DNA from: Acidobacteriota bacterium
GTDB taxonomy: Bacteria; Acidobacteriota; Terriglobia; Terriglobales; Acidobacteriaceae
Direction of reading: 5' to 3'
DNA: 7,349 nt
Assembly (NCBI GenBank): GCA_021819255.1
Contig: JAKART010000104.1
Coordinates: forward strand, 1 to 7,349
Of the stretch, positions 1 through 7,221 are shown piece after piece. Made by a program: the position numbers and the translations under genes. The stretch's first letter is position 1. Each line of letters opens with the position of its first letter. The notes under the pieces are model-generated. The model was given only the letters and a program-made list of their open reading frames with translations. It was not told the origin of the DNA and made no database searches.

Positions 1-1692
1 TTGACAATGCTGTTCCTGTTCTTTGGACTGCAGCAGTGGCGACGCCCGCAAGCCGACTTCCGGTTCTGGTTCGCCGGCTGGATCTTCATTCTGGTGGGGT
101 ACTTCCTGTGGGCCATCGGCGAGGCCCATGCGCCGCTGCCGCGGCTGGAGGACGCCCTCTGTATTGACTTCACGATGCTGGGCGCCACCGCGTTTGTCCT
201 CTCCGCCATCGCCAAGGACTACGGGGTTCGGCGAGCCCTGCTTGCAGGGCTCGCGGTGACGCCGGCAGCGATGGCCATGGTGGACGTCCAGGACTTCCAA
301 CCGGTTCCGCCGGTGGCGCTGGCCGTTGCCTTGCTCTTGGGCGAGTGTGTGCTGTTGGCGGTGATCTACCGTTTGCAACGGCAGAGACCCCTGCGCAAGA
401 TGATTCTGGCCTTTGCGGTCAGCGCAGTCTGTGGATCAGGGCTGGCCATCTATGCGCTGCTGACGCCGGCGGATGGCTTGGCCAACGCGGTGATGGTGCA
501 AGCCCTGCTCACCGCAGCCGTGTTGTTTGCGGGGACGAAGCAAAAGAGCGGCCGGTCCGTCCTGCAGTGGACAACCACCTTCGGATTTGTCGCCTGGGCG
601 GCTTTCTACCTGTTGCGCGCGCTGCCGGCCAGTCCAGCCTGGCTGCAGAATGTGCTCGGTGAGTTCTGGAACTTCCCCAAATACTTTGTTGGTGGGTCGA
701 TGATCCTTTTTGTACTGGAGGACGCGGCCGAGGACAAAGCGCGGGATGCGGAGACCTTTCGCGATCTGTACGAGGACTTCCGTCTGCTCTTTGATACCCA
801 TCCGCATCCCATGTGGATCTGTGACACCCCGAAAGGACAGATCCTCACTGCCAATGAGACCGCGGTGAAGCAGTACGGCTACACCCTGGCCGAGTTCCAG
901 GCGCTGCGCATCGAGGATCTGGAGGTTCCGCCGGATGTCGAAGCCGAAGAGATGGAACATATGCTGGGCGGAGCCGCCGAAGGTGGCGTCCGGGAGCGGC
1001 ATCGGCACAAGAACGGAAATGTGTTGTGGGTCAATCGAGTCGAGCGGGAGATCGCCTATCTGGGGCAAAAGGCGCGCCTGGTGATCGCCAGGAATATCAC
1101 GGACCGTCTGAAGCTGGACCGCGAACTCTCCTTCCGCGCCCAGCACGATGCCTTAACCGGGCTGCCCAACCGGCAACTGCTGGAGGAAAGGCTGGAACAG
1201 TGCCTGCAGTCCTGCCGCGTGGAGGAGCGCCGGGCTGCCGTACTCACGATCGACGTGGACCACTTCAAGCTGATCAATGACACCTACGGTCACCTGGTGG
1301 GCGATGAATGCCTCAAGGAGGTAGCTGCGCGGCTGAAGAGCAAGATTCGCAAGGTGGACACCATCGCGCGCACCGGAGGAGAGGAGTTCACCGCCGTGGT
1401 CAGCGGACTGAGCAAACCGTCCGATGCGGAGAAGGTCGCGGCCAGTCTGATGCGAGTCTTTGAAGCTCCCGTAGAGTTGGCCTTCGGAGCTTTAGGCGTA
1501 ACCGTCAGCGTGGGCGTGGCAATCTATCCTGATGACGCCAACGATGCTACCTCGCTGCGCAGGCTATCCGATGAAGCGATGTACCGGGCCAAACGCTCGG
1601 GAAGAAATCGCGCCGCGTATGCCTCGGAGAAAGCCCCCGTGCTGGACTTCAGAAGGCCCGAGATCGAACTGAAGGAACAGCACTCCAGTTAA
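1..1692 (+). CDS. Membrane-bound PAS-GGDEF diguanylate cyclase (5' end probably truncated)
   Basis: Predicted to condense two GTP into the second messenger c-di-GMP at the inner membrane. Residues 1-240 are largely hydrophobic, with about seven membrane segments (roughly 22-41, 52-70, 78-93, 102-125, 134-154, 162-178, 190-208). A linker leads to a PAS fold at about 260-370 and a GGDEF domain at about 380-545, which opens with DALTGLPNR (383-391). The active-site signature GGEEF is intact at 459-463, the first metal-binding Asp is D418, and KLIND (423-427) supplies the guanine-binding Asn. RKVD at 450-453 lies exactly five residues before GGEEF, which is the RxxD product-inhibition site. An active, feedback-inhibited cyclase is therefore expected. 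The frame is open from base 1 and the first hydrophobic segment looks cut, so the TTG at base 1 is probably not the true start. The membrane sensor type and its ligand are not recognised. Confidence 0.93.
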   Translation: MTMLFLFFGLQQWRRPQADFRFWFAGWIFILVGYFLWAIGEAHAPLPRLEDALCIDFTMLGATAFVLSAIAKDYGVRRALLAGLAVTPAAMAMVDVQDFQPVPPVALAVALLLGECVLLAVIYRLQRQRPLRKMILAFAVSAVCGSGLAIYALLTPADGLANAVMVQALLTAAVLFAGTKQKSGRSVLQWTTTFGFVAWAAFYLLRALPASPAWLQNVLGEFWNFPKYFVGGSMILFVLEDAAEDKARDAETFRDLYEDFRLLFDTHPHPMWICDTPKGQILTANETAVKQYGYTLAEFQALRIEDLEVPPDVEAEEMEHMLGGAAEGGVRERHRHKNGNVLWVNRVEREIAYLGQKARLVIARNITDRLKLDRELSFRAQHDALTGLPNRQLLEERLEQCLQSCRVEERRAAVLTIDVDHFKLINDTYGHLVGDECLKEVAARLKSKIRKVDTIARTGGEEFTAVVSGLSKPSDAEKVAASLMRVFEAPVELAFGALGVTVSVGVAIYPDDANDATSLRRLSDEAMYRAKRSGRNRAAYASEKAPVLDFRRPEIELKEQHSS

Positions 1693-1937
1693 ATCCGCCG
1701 GGAAACCTCCGAAACCCTTTCCTCTTTTCTCACCCCAGCCGGAACCCACGTCCCGAACCGGAATCCGGCGAGGCTCCGCCGGGACCGGCGCCCGGAGACG
1801 GCAGCAGACGCCTGTGGAAAGAACAGACTGCTCCCAGACGACATAGCGAGTCGGCCTCCACCCTCCGCCGGCCCGTAGCGATGCGTTGAACGATGATCTT
1901 CTTTATTCCAGCACGGAAGGAGAGCGCCTAAAGGGTA

Positions 1938-1965
1938 ATGACAACACTGTCACCTCTGATATAAC
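1938..1965 (+). promoter_or_regulatory. Candidate sigma70-type promoter for the PAS-GAF-GGDEF-EAL gene
   Basis: ATGACA at 1938-1943 matches the -35 consensus at five of six bases. TATAAC at 1960-1965 matches the -10 consensus at five of six bases. The 16-nt spacing is within the usual range. Transcription would start near 1972, giving a leader of about 195 nt before the preferred start codon at 2167. The call rests on consensus resemblance only. Confidence 0.45.
1939..1952. promoter_or_regulatory. Inverted repeat TGACA-N4-TGTCA overlapping the -35 box
   Basis: A perfect 5-bp inverted repeat (1939-1943 and 1948-1952, spacer ACAC) covers most of the candidate -35 hexamer and part of the promoter spacer. 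A dimeric repressor bound here would block polymerase. No regulator is encoded nearby and I do not recognise the site as belonging to a named family. Five-bp arms arise by chance fairly often, so confidence is low. Confidence 0.25.
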
Positions 1966-2153
1966 CAAGATCACAGGCGCTCGATGTAGAACCGTGGCAG
2001 GGGCCCAAAGCCAACTGTCTGGTTGAGCAATTGCCTGGATCCGTGGCGTCAGGTTGAGGTTCGATGACGATGCCTGATGGGAGAACAGGCAAAGGTACGA
2101 TCTGAGATGGAGCGGGCTTCCCCGACTGGCCGGCGAGGGAAGACAAGCTCTTC

Positions 2154-2159
2154 AGGAAG
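2154..2159 (+). promoter_or_regulatory. Ribosome binding site that favours the start at 2167
   Basis: AGGAAG lies 7 nt before ATG 2167. The longer alternative, ATG 2077, has only GAGG at 2056-2059, 17 nt away and too far for normal initiation. ATG 2107 has AAAGG 11 nt upstream and is a weaker candidate. The 30 residues added by the 2077 start are Ser/Gly/Arg-rich with no domain, while the PAS fold begins immediately after the 2167 Met. Confidence 0.55.
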
Positions 2160-2166
2160 CTCAAAC

Positions 2167-4359
2167 ATGGATGGAATCGCGCACTTCCTGTCTCTTGTTC
2201 CGAATCCGATGCTCCTTGTAAATACGCAGGGAGTCATCGTGTTGGGGAATGAGCGTGTGTGCCAACTGTTTGGATATGAAGAAGGCGCGCTCACGGGAAG
2301 ACAAATAGGGGATCTGCTGCCCGAGCGTTATCGCGCCTCCCACGCCAAGCAGCTTGAGGAGTACTTCGGCGCGCCACGGGTACGCGAGATGGGGATTGGG
2401 ATGGAGTTGACCGCTCTGCGCGCGGATGGAACAGAGTTCCCCGTCGAGGTCAGCCTGAATCCGTATGGAGAGCCCGGAGCGATGTATACGCTGGCCTCGG
2501 TGCGCGCCATCACGGAGCGCAAGGCGACCGAGATCAGGATTCGCCACTTGAATCGGATTCTGACCATGCAGAGCCGGATGCAGGCGCTGGTGATGCGGGC
2601 CCATGACCGGGATGAACTCTTCCGTGACGCCTGCCGGATTGCTGTCGAGGCCGGCGCGTTCTCTCTGGCCTGGATTGGGGTGATGAATCCCGAAGGATTG
2701 CAGTTGCGGATAGTAGCCGGCCACGGCGAACGCTGCGAGGAGTATCTGCGCCAGATCGAAGACGAGGCGCCGCTGATGGAGGGACCGGCGGGCGCCGCCA
2801 TCCGGGAGAACCGGCCGGTATGGCTCCCGAACGTTCAGCACCAGCCGCCCGATGCCCCCTGGGGCCGGCATAGCGCGGAGTTCGGTTGGAGATCTCTAGC
2901 CGCCCTGCCGTTGCACCGGTCGGGCAACCCCATCGGGGCCCTGTTGTTGTATAGCACGGAGGTCAGCGCGTTCGATACGGAAGAGGAGCGGCAACTGGTG
3001 GAACTGGCCGCCAACCTCTCCTTCGCCATTGACCACATCGAAAAAGAGCGCAAGCTGAACTACCTTGCCTACTATGATCCCCTCACCGGCCTGGCCAACC
3101 GCACCCTGTTTCTGAATCGCGTGGCGCAGCATCTGCGCGCAGCCATTAGCGGAGAAAAGAAGCTGGCGGTATTTCTCATCGATCTGGAACGCTTCAAGAA
3201 CATCAATGACAGCCTGGGCCAACTGGCTGGAGACCGGCTCCTGCGCCAGGTCGCCAAGTGGCTGATCCGCGAGACTGGCGACGTGAACCTGCTGGCCCGG
3301 CTGGGCTCTGACCACTTTGCCGTGGTGATCCCCGAGATCCGGCAGGAGGATGACGTGGCGGTGCTGGTCGAGGGATGGATGAAGGCGCTACGCGACCACC
3401 CGTTCGGGGTGAAAACCGCAACCTTCCGCATCAGCGCCAAGGTGGGCATCTCCATCTTTCCAGAGGATGGAGCGAGCGCCGATACCTTGTTCAAACACGC
3501 CGAGGCGGCGCTGAAGCAGGCCAAGACCAGCCGCAACCGCTATCTGTTCCACACGCCCAAGATGACGGAGATGATGGCCGGAAAGTTTGTTCTGGAGAAT
3601 CAACTCCGGCAGGCGCTGGACAAGCATGAGTTCATGCTGCACTATCAGCCCAAGATGAACCTGGCGACCGGCAAACTCACCGGAGCGGAGGCCCTGATTC
3701 GGTGGAATGATCCGCGCACCGGTTTGGTGCCTCCGGCCCGCTTTACCCCCATGCTGGAGGAGACCGGGCTGATCTATGAAGTAGGACGCTGGGCGCTGGG
3801 CAAGGCGATCGACGATTATCTGCGCTGGCGCCGCGCCGGTCTGCCCGCCGTGCGCCTGGCGGTAAACGTCTCTCCCTTGCAGCTTCGCAATCGTAACTTC
3901 ATCAGCGACATCGAGCGCGCCGTGGGCAGCAACGTCGATGCCGCCGCCAGCCTCGAACTGGAGATTACCGAGGGCCTCATCATGGAGGATGTGGAGTACA
4001 GCATCGCCACCCTGCGAACCATCCGCGACATGGGCGTCAGCATCGCCATCGATGACTTTGGCACCGGCTTCTCTTCGCTCAGCTACCTCTCCAAGCTGCC
4101 CCTGGACACTCTCAAGATCGACCGCACCTTCGTTGCCGATCTGACCCAGGCTCGGGAAGGGCTGGCGCAGGTCTCCACCATCATCAATCTGGCGCACTCG
4201 CTCAGTCTCAAGGTGGTTGCCGAAGGAGTCGAGACAGCCGAACAGGCCCGGTTGTTAAAGATGCTGGGCTGCAATGAGATGCAAGGCTTCTACCTGAGCA
4301 AGCCGCTGCCCGGCGAGATCTTCGAAAGCCGCTACCTGGCCCCGTATCAGGCCGGTTGA
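2167..4359 (+). CDS. PAS-GAF-GGDEF-EAL protein, probable c-di-GMP phosphodiesterase with degenerate GGDEF
   Basis: Expected to hydrolyse c-di-GMP to pGpG in the cytoplasm; no signal peptide or membrane segment is seen. Numbered from the Met at 2167 (730 aa), the order is PAS about 5-118, GAF about 147-293, GGDEF about 300-462 and EAL about 475-725. The GGDEF signature is replaced by GSDHF (380-384) and there is no RxxD site before it, although D339 and N347 of the nucleotide site remain, so it is probably inactive as a cyclase and may bind GTP as an allosteric input. The EAL domain looks complete: EAL 508-510, N567 in NVSP, E599 and E602 in ELEITE, DDFGTG from 629, K650, E686 in AEGVET and Q706. 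An upstream start at 2077 would add 30 low-complexity residues. It has the same direction as the cyclase gene but probably its own promoter. Confidence 0.93.
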   Translation: MDGIAHFLSLVPNPMLLVNTQGVIVLGNERVCQLFGYEEGALTGRQIGDLLPERYRASHAKQLEEYFGAPRVREMGIGMELTALRADGTEFPVEVSLNPYGEPGAMYTLASVRAITERKATEIRIRHLNRILTMQSRMQALVMRAHDRDELFRDACRIAVEAGAFSLAWIGVMNPEGLQLRIVAGHGERCEEYLRQIEDEAPLMEGPAGAAIRENRPVWLPNVQHQPPDAPWGRHSAEFGWRSLAALPLHRSGNPIGALLLYSTEVSAFDTEEERQLVELAANLSFAIDHIEKERKLNYLAYYDPLTGLANRTLFLNRVAQHLRAAISGEKKLAVFLIDLERFKNINDSLGQLAGDRLLRQVAKWLIRETGDVNLLARLGSDHFAVVIPEIRQEDDVAVLVEGWMKALRDHPFGVKTATFRISAKVGISIFPEDGASADTLFKHAEAALKQAKTSRNRYLFHTPKMTEMMAGKFVLENQLRQALDKHEFMLHYQPKMNLATGKLTGAEALIRWNDPRTGLVPPARFTPMLEETGLIYEVGRWALGKAIDDYLRWRRAGLPAVRLAVNVSPLQLRNRNFISDIERAVGSNVDAAASLELEITEGLIMEDVEYSIATLRTIRDMGVSIAIDDFGTGFSSLSYLSKLPLDTLKIDRTFVADLTQAREGLAQVSTIINLAHSLSLKVVAEGVETAEQARLLKMLGCNEMQGFYLSKPLPGEIFESRYLAPYQAG

Positions 4360-4563
4360 CCGTCCGGCTCGCCTCCGCGAGAAGGATCCTATGCATTGCC
4401 CGGATCCACTCTTCCGGCATCTCCACCCTCTCCTGCATCCACACGGTCGCCCCGGGGCAGAACGAGCCTGCGAGCGCCGGGACCGGAGCGCCTGCAACGT
4501 CATCCAGCCGTCAAGAAACTTCCACCCGGAGGCGCGCCGCCCATCGCGCACCTCCTCCTCAAG

Positions 4564-4635
4564 CCAGTATCCTTCGGGGATCCAGTATCCTTTGGGGAGC
4601 CAGTATCCTTCGGGGAGCCAGTATCCTTCGGGGAT
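4564..4635. repeat. Four tandem 18-bp repeats with TTCG-hairpin potential
   Basis: Four head-to-tail units start at 4564, 4582, 4600 and 4618. The unit is CCAGTATCCTTCGGGGAT. Copies 1 and 4 are identical; copies 2 and 3 end in GAG, and copy 2 has TTTG in place of TTCG. In three units a C-TTCG-G loop is closed by a short ATCC/GGGAT stem with one bulged G, so the transcript could form a row of small hairpins. The unit length is a multiple of three, so copy-number change would not shift a reading frame through it. Its role is unknown; it is a VNTR-type locus. Confidence 0.9.
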
Positions 4636-4726
4636 CCCCCAAGACAGAATTCAGCCTCTATTGTTGCAGCGGTAATGGTGCATTCGCATCCCGCCGGCAT
4701 GCTGATGGCAGTCAGCAAAACTGCGC

Positions 4727-4733
4727 AAGGAGG
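4727..4733 (+). promoter_or_regulatory. Strong Shine-Dalgarno sequence setting the PHP gene start
   Basis: AAGGAGG is an almost perfect anti-16S match, placed 7 nt before ATG 4741. It decides against the far upstream ATG at 4396, which would translate through the tandem repeat. Confidence 0.85.
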
Positions 4734-4740
4734 CCTGCCG

Positions 4741-5931
4741 ATGCAATCGATCGTTACCAGCCAATGGAAACAGCCGCATGCAACCGCGGAGTTCACCACG
4801 GGCGTCTCGTTGCATAGCCACACCAGCGTGTCGGAGGAGACGCTCGGATTCATTCATGCCCTGGTGACCGCCGTGCCGGGCTTGAAGATGGTCTTCGAGC
4901 TCTATCGCCGGAGCAGCGCGCGCTACGGGATCGCGCTGGACTACTCCCGCGCCAACTGGAGACCGCCGTTGCAGCCCCGTATGGCTTATGACGTGGAGTC
5001 CAGGCAGGTGCAGCGCCTGGGGCTGAACCCCCTGGTGTCCATCACGGATCACGACTCCATCGAAGCGCCCTTGTTGCTGCGCACCATCCCTTCCTCGCGG
5101 CATATTCCTGTCAGCCTGGAGTGGTCCGCGCCGTTCGGCCAGACGGTCTTTCATCTGGGTATTCATAACCTTCCCAGCCGCAGCGGATTGGAGTGGATGG
5201 CCCGCTTCCAGCGCTACACGGCTGAGGCTCAGGCTGCGGCCAGAGCGGATCACAGCCCCGACGCGATGGATGCGCGGCTGCTCAGCATGCTGCGCGAGTT
5301 GCACGAAAGCCCGCAGGTGCTCATCGTCTTCAACCACCCGCTGTGGGACTTGCACAAGGTCGGCCGCGCCCACCTCTGTGAGGTGAGCCGCTTCCTTCGC
5401 CAGGCCGGCCGCACCATCCACGGCATCGAGTTGAATGGCCTGCGCCACGTCCGGGAGAATCGTGACGCCGCCCGGTTGGCCCGCGAGACCGGTCACCTCG
5501 TCCTCTCCGGCGGCGACCGGCATGGCCTGGAGCCCAACGCCAACATCAACCTCACCTCCGCCGCCAGCTTCACCGAGTTCGTCGAAGAGATCCGCGTGGA
5601 CCGGGTCAGCCACGTCCACTTCATGCCTCAGTACCAGGACCGCTGGGAGCAGCGGATCCTGCGCTCCACCCTGAACGCTGTCAGCGACTTCCCTGAGTTC
5701 ATGCCCGGCTGGCAACGCTGGGATGAGCGCGCCTTCCACCCCGATCAAAATGGCGTGATGCGCTCCTTTGCCGAGCTGTGGCCCAAAGGCCACGCTCCGC
5801 GGCTGCTGCAGTGCGCCATCCAACTGGTGCGGCTGGCCGGCGTGCGCGGGCTCGCCGCTCCGCTTAGCCTGGCCTTTCAGGGCGTCAACCGCCCGGAACA
5901 CGAGCTCGGCTCCGGCATGGAGTGGGTGTGA
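4741..5931 (+). CDS. PHP-domain metal-dependent hydrolase (phosphoesterase family)
   Basis: A 396-aa cytoplasmic protein with the metal-ligand pattern of the PHP (polymerase and histidinol phosphatase) superfamily. The motifs in order are LHSHTS with H25 and H27, ITDHD at 101-105 (D103, H104), E127, H138 in FHLGIH, FNHP with H199, and GGDRH with D259 and H261. This set normally holds a two- or three-metal centre that cleaves phosphate esters, so the active site looks intact. The N-terminal part between motifs 1 and 2 is longer than in minimal PHP proteins, and about 130 residues follow the last motif with no domain I recognise. Known PHP roles include histidinol phosphatase, oligonucleotide exonuclease and polymerase editing; the sequence does not choose among them, and there is no his operon context. 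It lies downstream of the EAL gene on the same strand after a 381-nt gap. Confidence 0.88.
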   Translation: MQSIVTSQWKQPHATAEFTTGVSLHSHTSVSEETLGFIHALVTAVPGLKMVFELYRRSSARYGIALDYSRANWRPPLQPRMAYDVESRQVQRLGLNPLVSITDHDSIEAPLLLRTIPSSRHIPVSLEWSAPFGQTVFHLGIHNLPSRSGLEWMARFQRYTAEAQAAARADHSPDAMDARLLSMLRELHESPQVLIVFNHPLWDLHKVGRAHLCEVSRFLRQAGRTIHGIELNGLRHVRENRDAARLARETGHLVLSGGDRHGLEPNANINLTSAASFTEFVEEIRVDRVSHVHFMPQYQDRWEQRILRSTLNAVSDFPEFMPGWQRWDERAFHPDQNGVMRSFAELWPKGHAPRLLQCAIQLVRLAGVRGLAAPLSLAFQGVNRPEHELGSGMEWV

Positions 5932-5949
5932 GCGCTCGCGGCGAAGCGC
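5932..5949 (+). terminator. Weak GC hairpin just after the PHP gene
   Basis: GCGCT (5932-5936) can pair with AGCGC (5945-5949), extended by two inner pairs and one bulge, immediately after the stop codon. No T-run follows, so intrinsic termination is doubtful. The rest of the gap up to the palindromic repeat at 6078 shows no gene or clear signal. Confidence 0.2.
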
Positions 5950-6077
5950 AAGCTGAGCACCTCGCATGGCCCCTTCCAGAGCTTGCGTCGATGCGCCCGT
6001 CCCTTGGAAGCCTGTCGGCTGGAGCCACGACTCGCTCGCTACGCGAACCGTTGCGCGCCGGCAGGAGAACCTCGCCT

Positions 6078-6193
6078 TAGACCATTTTCCCTGATGATGG
6101 GTGTACGGAAGCGGGCGTTCCGTGGCGTTTTCATTGAGGAAAACGCCCACAGGAGTCGTTCCCCTTGCTTACACCTTCAGGGAAAATGGTCTA
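6078..6193. repeat. 116-bp palindromic MITE-like element, copy 1
   Basis: Perfect 17-bp terminal inverted repeats, TAGACCATTTTCCCTGA at 6078-6094 and its complement at 6177-6193, bound the element. After a 4-nt offset both arms continue with GGTGTA (6100-6105 and the complement at 6170-6175). The core holds a perfect 9-bp hairpin (6124-6147). A second copy begins at 7255 in inverted orientation. Bases 6099-6193 match it at 94 of 95 positions; the single difference is at 6121 (C here). Both ends carry a TA dinucleotide next to GACC, which would suit a non-autonomous element with TA target duplication of the IS630/Tc1-mariner type. No transposase is present, so mobility is inferred. It occupies the convergent gap between the PHP and glycosyltransferase genes and supplies the stop codon of the latter. 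Confidence 0.85.
6124..6147. other. Perfect 9-bp hairpin inside the palindromic element
   Basis: GGCGTTTTC (6124-6132) pairs with GAAAACGCC (6139-6147) around a 6-nt loop. It is conserved without change in the second copy at 7301-7324. There is no T-run on either side, so it is not a textbook terminator, but lying between converging genes it could stabilise or end both transcripts. In a mobile element such a core hairpin could also be a recognition structure. Confidence 0.6.
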
Positions 6194-7045
6194 GCCCTCG
6201 TTGCGGAAGGTGGAGGGCCGTGCGGTGGAAAGAATCCGGCCCTCGCGGATATCGACGTATTCGTCAGTGAAGGGACGTTTGAAGAAGGTGGTCCAGAGGT
6301 AGTTGATCGAATAACGCGCGGCCATGGTCAGCATACCTTCGCTCTTCAAGCGGCGCGCGGAGGACCACATCTTCAGATCAAAGCTGAACCGGACCTCACC
6401 CACCTGGTTCAGGCGGCGCGCGATGTCCGTATCTTCTCCGTAAAAGCTGATGGCCAGATTGAAGCCGCCGATGGCCTCAAGCGAACTGCGGCTCACCACA
6501 AAGTTGCCTCCCTGCACCATCGATCCCACGCGCAGGATGTACCGATTGATCGCATAGGTGACCCAGGCCGTCATGTAAAACACGTGGACCAGGCGGCGCT
6601 GGCGAGGCGAGAGATCGTAGTAGACCAGCGGCCCGGAGAAGGCCGCCAGCGGACGAACGGCCCTGCCTCTGGCCGAACCTGTCCCGGCCTGCGCAGCCTC
6701 TGCCGCTTCTGCCACGGCAAAGGTCAAAAGCACCTTTTCGACCCACCCCGGGGGCAGGCGGGAGTCGGCATCGACGTTGGCGATCAGCTCTCCCGAACTG
6801 GCGGCAAAGCCGGCCTGCCGGGCGTAGGTGAGACCCTTGCGCGGCTCCTCCACCACCGTCACTCCAGGGAAGCTGCGCGCCACCTCCCCCGTGCGGTCGG
6901 TGCTGGCGTTGTTCACCACGATGATCTCGCAGCTTCCCGGAGCAAGGCCGCTGGTGGCCGGATCGATCTGCTGCAGGATGGACTCGAGACAGGCCGGCAG
7001 GCAGGCCTCCTCGTTGAACGCAGGAACCACGAAGCTCACGCGCAT
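6191..7045 (-). CDS. Family 2 (GT-A fold) glycosyltransferase
   Basis: A 284-aa enzyme expected to transfer a sugar from a nucleotide-sugar donor to a glycan, lipid or surface acceptor at the cytoplasmic face of the membrane. The GT2 core is complete: VVPAFNEE at 6-13, IIVVNNASTDRT at 41-52 for the nucleotide, the metal-binding DAD at 92-94 in VDADSRLPPGW, GGNFVVSR at 179-186, and the catalytic-base region GED at 203-205 followed by D207. No clear multi-span membrane region is seen. An Ala-rich stretch at about 109-131 sits between the DAD and acceptor regions and looks like a lineage-specific insert. ATG at 7043-7045 fits the usual N-terminus of the family, although no good Shine-Dalgarno sequence precedes it. 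The TAG stop (6191-6193) lies in the end of the palindromic repeat. Donor and acceptor cannot be told, and no other polysaccharide genes are in view. Confidence 0.9.
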   Translation of the reverse strand: MRVSFVVPAFNEEACLPACLESILQQIDPATSGLAPGSCEIIVVNNASTDRTGEVARSFPGVTVVEEPRKGLTYARQAGFAASSGELIANVDADSRLPPGWVEKVLLTFAVAEAAEAAQAGTGSARGRAVRPLAAFSGPLVYYDLSPRQRRLVHVFYMTAWVTYAINRYILRVGSMVQGGNFVVSRSSLEAIGGFNLAISFYGEDTDIARRLNQVGEVRFSFDLKMWSSARRLKSEGMLTMAARYSINYLWTTFFKRPFTDEYVDIREGRILSTARPSTFRNEG

Positions 7046-7221
7046 GCAAGAAGACTACGCGGACAATGTTGCAGGAAGAGAAATCTTCCCCCGATGGAGA
7101 CTTTTTTCTGCACGGTGTCCCTTACTCTCAACCTTCCGGACGCTTTCCTCGGCCCCCGGGCCCCAGCGGGTTCGTCTGCTGGGGTGGAATGGATTCGCCA
7201 CAGGAAGCCCGTTGTGGAGGA

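Larger units (their letters stand above)
1693..2166. other. Intergenic region between the cyclase and the PAS-GAF-GGDEF-EAL gene
   Basis: I see no convincing gene here; open frames on either strand are short and have no recognisable motif. A perfect 6-bp stem, CCGGCG at 1765-1770 with CGCCGG at 1777-1782, has a 6-nt loop and could end transcription of the cyclase gene. No T-run follows it, so it is not a standard intrinsic terminator. The second half holds a promoter candidate near 1938-1965. If the start at 2167 is right, the leader would be close to 200 nt, long enough for RNA regulation, but I could not fold a convincing known riboswitch from it. Confidence 0.5.
4360..4740. other. Intergenic region carrying tandem repeats
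   Basis: The frame of the next gene stays open back to an ATG at 4396, but the 115 residues this would add are Pro/Ser/Arg-rich, include the translated tandem repeat and match no domain. The strong ribosome binding site is at 4727-4733, so I treat this stretch as non-coding. It contains four 18-bp repeats at 4564-4635. I saw no clear intrinsic terminator after 4359 and no convincing promoter. Confidence 0.6.

Noticed and set aside
1972..2076. Possible c-di-GMP (GEMM-type) riboswitch in the leader of the EAL gene
   Set aside because: Short pieces such as CACAGG and CAAAGCC recall parts of that motif, but the conserved GCAAACC segment, the GNRA-capped hairpin and the paired stems in the right order are not found. 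A covariance-model search would settle it.
4564..4635. CRISPR array
   Set aside because: The 18-bp units are directly adjacent with no spacers.
4396..4740. N-terminal extension of the PHP protein from ATG 4396
   Set aside because: The added 115 residues are low-complexity and run through the tandem repeat, while an AAGGAGG site sits 7 nt before ATG 4741, just ahead of the first PHP motif.
4651..6150. 499-aa open frame antisense to the PHP gene
   Set aside because: It is the complement of a well-supported gene in GC-rich DNA, has no recognisable domain, and begins inside the palindromic repeat.
6078..6193. Palindromic element read as an ordinary intrinsic terminator
   Set aside because: It is 116 bp long, recurs elsewhere in the window almost unchanged, has defined terminal repeats and lacks a T-run after its core hairpin, so an interspersed repeat fits better, although it may still affect transcript ends.
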